Shown here: in pieces, positions 58,063 through 64,000 of the stretch
Layout: each line of letters begins with the position of its first letter
How positions within the stretch are numbered: the first letter of the stretch is position 1
Source: Tulasnella sp. 424
Taxonomy: Eukaryota; Basidiomycota; Agaricomycetes; Cantharellales; Tulasnellaceae
Direction of reading: 5' to 3'
NCBI GenBank assembly: GCA_019633425.1
Contig: WSUB01000082.1
Coordinates: 1 to 64,000, forward strand
DNA length: 64,000 nt
Notes under the pieces: generated by a model
Told to the model about the DNA's origin: nothing
The model's input: the letters and a program-made list of their open reading frames with translations, nothing else
The model's database searches: none
Made by a program: the position numbers and the translations under genes

Positions 58063-59790
58063 TCAAAACCACACACCGTCATCCTCTTCTGGGATGCTTC
58101 CAACCCAAATCCTTGCTCCTCCATGAAGTTCCTCTATCTTTTGGAACAAAGCGTCCCATTCCGGCTCAACATCTCTCCCTGCAACCGCAATCCCCACCGC
58201 TTCCACCCGTGGAATCATGCCCCCGCGACCCCGCGGCGACGGCTTCAGATACGAACGCTGAATATGCAGTCCCGGAGGACATACTGCAGCCATAAAAGCA
58301 CCCATCGCATCCCGTTCTGCTTCTGATCCGGGGAGAGAAGAACGGCCGAGCCGGAGCTTCTTCAAGCGCGAACCACAACTCATCGGAGAGGACGAGTGGG
58401 AGAAAACCGGGGGACGTGAGTCTTCGTTCAGGTCGTAAAAGAATTCCGCGCCCAGCTCCTCAAGCTCTGGACACCCCGAGATGATATCCGCGAGACGGGA
58501 CAGCGGAATTCTCCAGCGGCTAGGATCCAGACTATCGAGCAATATGCCAAGCTCTGTCATCCGTATACTGCACTTGAACCCGAACTTCTTCAACTTTGGC
58601 CAGGCGGTTGCCATCTCTATGATATGACCTTTGCTAAGATAAAGATGTTGGTCCGACCACACATCAAAGCTTTGCAGCTGCCAACCTAAAGTAGCGCGCA
58701 GGCCCGGGAGGTCGAGATCGAATATCCCTGACATGATACCCATCCGGAGGTACGCCACGCGAGGACAGGCCTCGACCAAAGCTGGAATTGCGTTTGCAAA
58801 GTCCGTATCGCTGTGTGGAATGTGGATGTCCAGGGCCCTGAGGTTCCCAAGCGACTGGCCGACGAGTGGCGATACACGTGGGCATGGAGCCAGGAGCTCA
58901 ATTGTCTGGAGTGTATCCCTCTGCGTTGTAATGAAATCCGCAATCGCGTGCCCCAAGTTTAGATCCACGCCTGGAGCTTTGAGCCTAAACTTCTTGAGCC
59001 GCAAACCTTGGATTGTCGTGAGGTCGTGCAGGGTCGACATGTCAACTACTTGTGGTGTCGTCCATCCACCCCAGAGTATTGTGAGGTTCAGCTCCTGCAA
59101 ACCACTGGAGGTGAAAGAGGATAGCTGGGAGGACGGGATGGTGAGTTGTCTGGGGAGGGACCATTCAACTCTACGCAGCCTTGGAAAGAGGGCGTCGTTC
59201 TTGAGCTTCCATTCGGTGATAGACGGATCAAACCGCGGCAGGTCAGCGTCCGGAATGTCCCCGCCGGGCATTGAGAGCGAACGGATGCGCGAAGCATAAG
59301 ATTGAAAGCGAGTCCATTCCTCGTCCGTAGGATCTCGCTGTGGTTTCTAAAAGCGCCCGAAAGCGAGTCAGTCGCTTCTCAAATACGTACATCGTGCAAT
59401 CAAGCTCCAACTCACCCAATATGGAATCGGGACATTGTTTACTTCGTACATCGTTAACCCAAGAGGAAGGATTAGCAATAGGTCTATTAATTTGACGTCG
59501 AATTCGGACCAGAGTTTGTCCAACGCGGCGGTCGACCATGCTCTTGAGACGCGGGCCGCCGAAACCAAAGTTGGAGGAGCGGCGTAATCCAGGATAGCCC
59601 GAAGTATCTCTGGGACCGTGAGCGCTTGGGTCCCCTTTATCCCTGTTTCGATGGCCGTCATAACAATATTAGCAGGTTGGTCGTGAGCTGAGCAACGTAC
59701 GTAATCGGTGATGAAACAAAACCCACGTTCAATGGTGGCCACGACTTGGACAGGGGTGATTTGATCCCCTAGTAAAGTTGTGCTTTGCAT
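58063..59790 (-). CDS. F-box protein, array copy J
   Basis: Three exons: 59790-59727, 59642-59416, 59346-58063 (524 aa). The leader is MQSTTLLGDQITPVQVV. The F-box reads ALTVPEILRAILDYAAPP with VSRAWSTAALDKLWSEFDVK. Exon 3 starts KPQRDPTDEEWTRFQSYASR and has LGNLRALDIHIPHS, ACPRVAYLRMGIMSG and LKKFGFKCSIRM, ending KIEELHGGARIWVGSIPEED. The 19-bp upstream element is not found at its usual place because the upstream spacer is replaced near 59850 by secreted-gene relic sequence, so its promoter may differ. Probable SCF substrate receptor. Confidence 0.87.
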
Positions 59791-59929
59791 TCCGCTCGGA
59801 GAACTTTGACTGATTTCTTTCTTTTAAAGGAATGCGGAGCCGACGGTTATAGCGGGACCTGACGATGGGCTCGTTCCCACCGTTTCTCCATCTTTTGACC
59901 GCCTAGGACCCTGAATTCCTCTCACATTC

Positions 59930-60205
59930 TGGTGCTGGACACCAGCACCCTCCGATTCAGCCTCTGCGCGGCTTTTCCTTCAACGCTTTTTCCGTCCTTT
60001 CCCAGGATAGACTGAACGATCTCCTCCGGCATTGACAGGTTTGATGGGAGCCTTAGGAATTTTGACGGTTGTTCCGATGGCGTCCCTCTTTACTCCTTGT
60101 GTGACAGCCTGAGCTTTTCCAGAACCTCCCTTGAGTCTTCCTCAGGTCTACCTTTCTCATGAGGGTGCCAAGTAGTCGTAGCTTCGCGACGTCCTTTATA
60201 CGATC
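59930..60205 (-). pseudogene. Relic of the small secreted-protein gene (second)
   Basis: Matches the gene at 35643-36146 and the first relic: CATTGACAGGTTTGATGGGA near 60030, GAATTTTGACGGTTGTTCC near 60057, CTTTTCCAGAACCTCC near 60112 and CTTTCTCATGAGGGTGCCAA near 60152. The frame is broken by indels. It lies between F-box copies J and K. Confidence 0.75.
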
Positions 60206-60316
60206 TATCATCTTCGCCTACATATGCGTGTGGTAGATATAGAAGATGGGGGACGGTTTACAAGAGGATCCTATTCAGCATGCTAGCAGGTAACTAGCGA
60301 TCTCTCATGGTCACAC

Positions 60317-62041
60317 TCAAAACCACAGACCATCGTCCTCTTCCGGAATGCTTCCAACCCAGATCTTTACCCCTCCATGAAGTTCCTCTATGTTTTGGAA
60401 CAAAGCGTCCCATTCAGGGTCGAGATCTCTTCCTCCCATCGCGACCGCCGGCACCGCTGGACGGGGGATAATCGATTTGATGGACACACGCTCGACGCGC
60501 AGTCCGGCAGGACAGACCGCAGCCATAAACCTCGCCATAATCTCCCGTTCTTTCTCTGATCTCGGTAGAGAAAAATGGTTGAGTCGGAGTTTTCGCAACC
60601 TTGAAGGACAATGCAACGAGGAGGAGACGGGGAGAGGGTGGGCTTTGTCCAGGTCGCAATAAAGCGCCATGCCTAGCTGATCGAGCTCCGGAAACGCTGC
60701 GATCATGTCCGTAAGACAAGACCATGGGATTCTACGGGAGGGGGAGTGTAGGTCGAGGGAATCGAGTAAAAAGTCGAGACTATCCGTATCAGTCAGGTCG
60801 AATCCGAGCGTCTTCAACTTTGGCCAAGCGTTGGCCATCATTGCGATATGGGCTTTGATAATGCGAAACCCTTGAGACGATTGCACATCGAAGCTTAACA
60901 AGCGCCAACCCAAGGTGGCGCGGAGGTCCGGGAAGTCGAGATCAAAGCCACCTTGTGTGATCTCCAACCTTAGGTACGATACGTGGGGGCAGGCCTGTAC
61001 CAACGCTTGCATAGTGTTTGAGCCTTCTACTCCATCGATGAGCGGGATGTGGATGTCCAATGCCGTGAGATTCCGTAGTAAGTGACTGACCAGGGGTGAT
61101 AGCAGATTGCACGGAGTTAAAAGTTCAAGTGCCTGCAGTGAATCACCCTGTGCTGTAACGAATTTTGAGATCGCATCTCCCGACTTTGAATCCATCAATG
61201 GCGATTCGAATTTGAATTTCTTCAGCCGCACGCCTTTGATTGTCGTAAGCTCATGAAAGGTTGACATGGCCACCTCCCATGTCGACGGCCTTGACCCGCG
61301 TCGGCGACCGCGGCTGTGTATTGAAAGGCTGAGCTCCTGTAAGCCACTAGTAGCGAAAGAAGATAACTGGGAGGTCGGTATGCAGAACCTGGGGGAGAGC
61401 GGCCATTCAACTCTACGCAACCTCGGGAAGATGACATCGTTGTCCGCCTTCCATTCGGTGATAGACGGATGGAACCAGTGATACGGCGGGTCCGGCGGCA
61501 TTGAAAGCGAACGGACACGCGAAGCATAGGATTGAAAACGAGTCCATTCGTCATCCGTAGGATCTCGCTGTAGCTCCTAAAAGCGTCACGAGGTGAGTCA
61601 GTCACCTCTGAAATTTAGAAAGATGCACAGCCGCGGGCACATGTAATGAAGTGGAGCTTGAACCCTCCGACTTACCCAATATGTAGACGACGAAGGCAGA
61701 GAATTAGAAGACCGGGTCGATTCAAGAGGAAGCACCCTTAAAAGGTCTATTACTTTGATGTCGAAGTCGGACCATAGTTTGTCCAACGCAACGGTCGACC
61801 ACGCTTTCGAGACCTGGGCCGCCCAAGCCAATGTTGAGGGAGTTGCGTGATCAAGGATAGCCCGAAGTATCTCTGGCACCGTGAGCGCTTCAGTTCCCTT
61901 TATTCCTGTTTTCGGTGGCCGTCATAACAGCGTTAATGAGATGCGATCGAAACTTCGAGTCACATATTTAAAAACAAACTTACGCTCGAAGGAGGAGATG
62001 GCATGAATGATTTGACCCTCTCGTATGATTGTGGTTTCCAT
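60317..62041 (-). CDS. F-box protein, array copy K
   Basis: Three exons: 62041-61984, 61905-61676, 61576-60317 (515 aa). The leader is METTIIREGQIIHAISSFE with a canonical GTAAGT donor. The F-box reads TVPEILRAILDHATPSTLAW with VSKAWSTVALDKLWSDFDIK. Exon 3 starts ELQRDPTDDEWTRFQSYASR and has FHPSITEWKADNDVIFPRL, LRNLTALDIHIP and ACPHVSYLRLEITQG, ending NIEELHGGVKIWVGSIPEED. Closest to copy H. It is the most upstream member of the array. Probable SCF substrate receptor. Confidence 0.87.
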
Positions 62042-62153
62042 TCCGTTCGAAGAACCCTACTTCTTCCCTCCTTTTAAAGAGTGTAGAGCCTCAGGGTTTC
62101 AGTGGGGAGAACGTCGAGAGAATCGATCAATCGCGTCGCCTGTCACCATGCCC

Positions 62154-62172
62154 CGCCACACAGACAAACTGG
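62154..62172 (-). promoter_or_regulatory. Conserved upstream element, copy K
   Basis: Plus-strand CGCCACACAGACAAACTGG, about 113 bp upstream of the ATG of copy K. Confidence 0.5.
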
Positions 62173-62832
62173 CAGCGATGCCGCATCACCTGAGGTTCCA
62201 GTGATGGTGGGACCTAAGATTAGCTGGATGAAGATGAAGGAATCTTTGCCAATCAAGCGAGCATGATATGCACACGAGTGATGAAAGAGATAACTACAAC
62301 TGGTCCCGACTCCCCAGAGTAAAACGATGTACTTGACAATAAGGCCTTCTCACCCGTCGTTGCTCACTGAAGAAGTGCGGTATTCTTGAGAATTATGTGC
62401 TGTCCTTTTGACAAGGAGCTGATATTGCATTCTTTATGATTCTAACTAGCATTGCTATGGAATTTTCCACTTTGTACTAGACAATTTTGATGGTTGCTTT
62501 CGTCGGGTGTAAACACATTCAGGCAAGCAATACTTAAAGATGCCTACATATGATCAGGAATCTGAACCTCCCTACCTCTGCATGTCCACGAAGTGCTTAG
62601 TGGCGTGAACTAGGGCTGAGAGTCACGGCGCGTCGTTTGGGTAACGTCACGTGACCTCGAAGTGCCAGATTTCGATTTGGGCCGCTATCTAGTCAAAGTC
62701 AATATGCTGAGGAGAGTCATTAGGACTACTCACTACCATCAAATCAGGAGGGTGCACCGTCCTCCTCTTCCTCCTCGTCTCCTCCAGCTCACTCACCCCC
62801 CACCTCTCACTCGAGCATTTCGACCCTCGACC
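62173..62832. other. End of the array and promoter of the lysyl-tRNA synthetase gene
   Basis: Array similarity fades after about 62330. An AT-richer stretch (62340-62560) follows, then the promoter and C/T-rich leader (TCCTCCTCTTCCTCCTCGTC near 62759) of the plus-strand gene. No gene. Confidence 0.5.
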
Positions 62833-64000
62833 ATGGCTGACGCTGCAAACGCTGGACCGACCCCACCTGGGACGCACAAGGACCCCGTCACGGGGGAGAT
62901 GATTAGCAAGACGTGAGTCTGTACGGTTGATCTTGCACGAGCGTGCTATTTGGGCTGACTTGGTGCCTCCTCTCCTGCCTCTTACCTCGTCATCCGTTTG
63001 GACAGGGAGCTGAAGAGACGAGAGAAGCAGCGCGCTAAAGAAGCGGCTGCAGCGGCCAAGGCTGCATCTGCACCTCAACCAGCCGCTGGCTCTGCGAAGG
63101 CTGCCGCTGAGAAGGAGGATGACCTGAACCCCAATGTGAGCTTTGGTCTTGAATGTGATGGGAGTTGGACCCTGATGAGCGTCTTTGCAGCAATATTTCG
63201 AGCTACGGTCACGCCAAATCCAAAAGCTCCGCCAGACTCGCGACCCCGACCCATACCCCCACAAGTTCAACATTACCAAGTCTCTTACGCATTACGTGGA
63301 GGAGTATGGTCCCGAGGGTATCATCAAGCCTGGTGAAAAGTTGAAGGACGTGACTGTCAGCCTCGCTGGCAGGATACACAACATCCGTGCCTCTGGTCAA
63401 AAGTTGCGATTCTATGACTTGCATGGCGAAGGAACCAAGGTGCAGATCATGGCGCAGGCCCAGTAAGTTTTGTATATTTTTGTTCAACGGACTGTTCTTC
63501 GACAAGATCTGACAACGCGTGTTGTTCCATTGCAGGGATGCCGCATCAGCGGAAGAGTTCCTCTCGACTCACTCTCACTTCCGACGAGGCGATATTGTCG
63601 GTGTCACCGGCTGCCCATCTCGAACACAAAAGGGCGAACTGTCCATCTCACCAAGCTCAATGGTTCTGCTTGCTCCAAACCTTCACCAACTGCCCAAGGA
63701 GCACTTCGGTTTGAAGGACCAAGAACAACGGTACCGCAAGCGTTACTTGGACCTGATCATGTCCGACGACACCCGCCGCATCTTCATCACCCGTTCGCGG
63801 ATCATCAACTACATCCGCAAGTTCCTCGACAACCTCGGCTTCCTCGAAGTCGAGACTCCTATGATGGGTATTCTTGCAGGAGGAGCTACAGCCAAGCCTT
63901 TCGTCACTCATCACAACGACCTCAAGCTCGATCTGTTCCTCCGTATCGCCCCGGAGTTGTACCTCAAGGAACTCATCGTCGGTGGTCTCGACCGAGTCTA
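62833..64000 (+). CDS. KRS1: Lysyl-tRNA synthetase, cytosolic, 5' part
   Basis: Exons 62833-62912, 63006-63135, 63191-63462 and 63536 to beyond the window edge, all in phase. The N-terminal Lys/Ala-rich helix ([20 protein letters not shown]) is the eukaryotic tRNA-binding extension. An OB-fold anticodon-binding domain follows ([38 protein letters not shown]). The class II core starts with [10 protein letters not shown] (motif 1 region), then [25 protein letters not shown] and [17 protein letters not shown]. The gene is cut at 64000 before motif 3. It charges tRNA-Lys for translation. Confidence 0.95.

Noticed and set aside
36555..62041. CRISPR-like or transposon-terminal repeat interpretation of the regularly spaced repeats
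   Set aside because: The units are 2-2.5 kb gene duplications with spacers, not short direct repeats; no transposase or terminal inverted repeats were seen.

Overview
The window is nuclear DNA of a filamentous basidiomycete, most likely an agaricomycete. Genes are intron-rich (GT-AG introns mostly 47-75 nt). The gene content (duplicated BCS1-like AAA ATPases, a NACHT-WD40 STAND protein, a large F-box expansion, an APH-fold kinase-like protein, a basidiomycete-type unfolded-protein-response bZIP) is typical of mushroom-forming fungi. Species cannot be named from the sequence. Gene models were built by hand from reading frames, splice signals and phase agreement between exons.

Layout. (1) 0.3-6.3 kb: two tandem BCS1-like AAA ATPase genes (+) with the same seven-exon structure. 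(2) 6.5-19 kb: housekeeping block with a TMEM135-like membrane protein (+), an unrecognised conserved-looking protein (-), the nonsense-mediated-decay factor UPF2 (-), a PLP-dependent serine racemase/threonine dehydratase-type enzyme (+, divergent from UPF2 across 127 bp) and an Old Yellow Enzyme-type flavin oxidoreductase (-). (3) 19.6-23.6 kb: a secreted subtilisin-like protease (-). (4) 23.6-26.35 kb: no convincing gene. (5) 26.4-32.3 kb: a STAND-type gene (-) whose exon phases join an N-terminal protein kinase, a NACHT NTPase and about 13 WD40 repeats. (6) 33.2-34.5 kb: a HAC1/XBP1-type bZIP gene (-) whose conserved C-terminus is out of frame with the bZIP part; the frame is bridged by a candidate 44-nt Ire1-type (non-spliceosomal) intron. 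(7) 35.6-62.0 kb: a minus-strand tandem array of F-box genes. It has eight intact three-exon copies (512-527 aa), one multiply damaged copy, one copy with a single frameshift, and two fragments. A small secreted-protein gene sits at its 3' edge, and two relics of that gene lie inside the array. An APH-like kinase gene (+) is inserted between the damaged copy and a fragment. (8) 62.8 kb to the end: the 5' part of cytosolic lysyl-tRNA synthetase (+).

How the parts relate. The stretch from 26 to 62 kb is the dynamic part: a repeat-rich NACHT-WD40 gene and an F-box family evolving by birth and death, flanked on both sides by conserved housekeeping genes. Each array unit carries a conserved 19-bp element about 100 bp upstream of its start codon and a conserved spacer. 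The two secreted-gene relics lie next to one F-box subfamily, which suggests the ancestral unit was an F-box gene plus a secreted-protein gene. The most unusual observations are the candidate Ire1 intron, the kinase-NACHT-WD40 fusion and the two-gene ancestral unit of the array.
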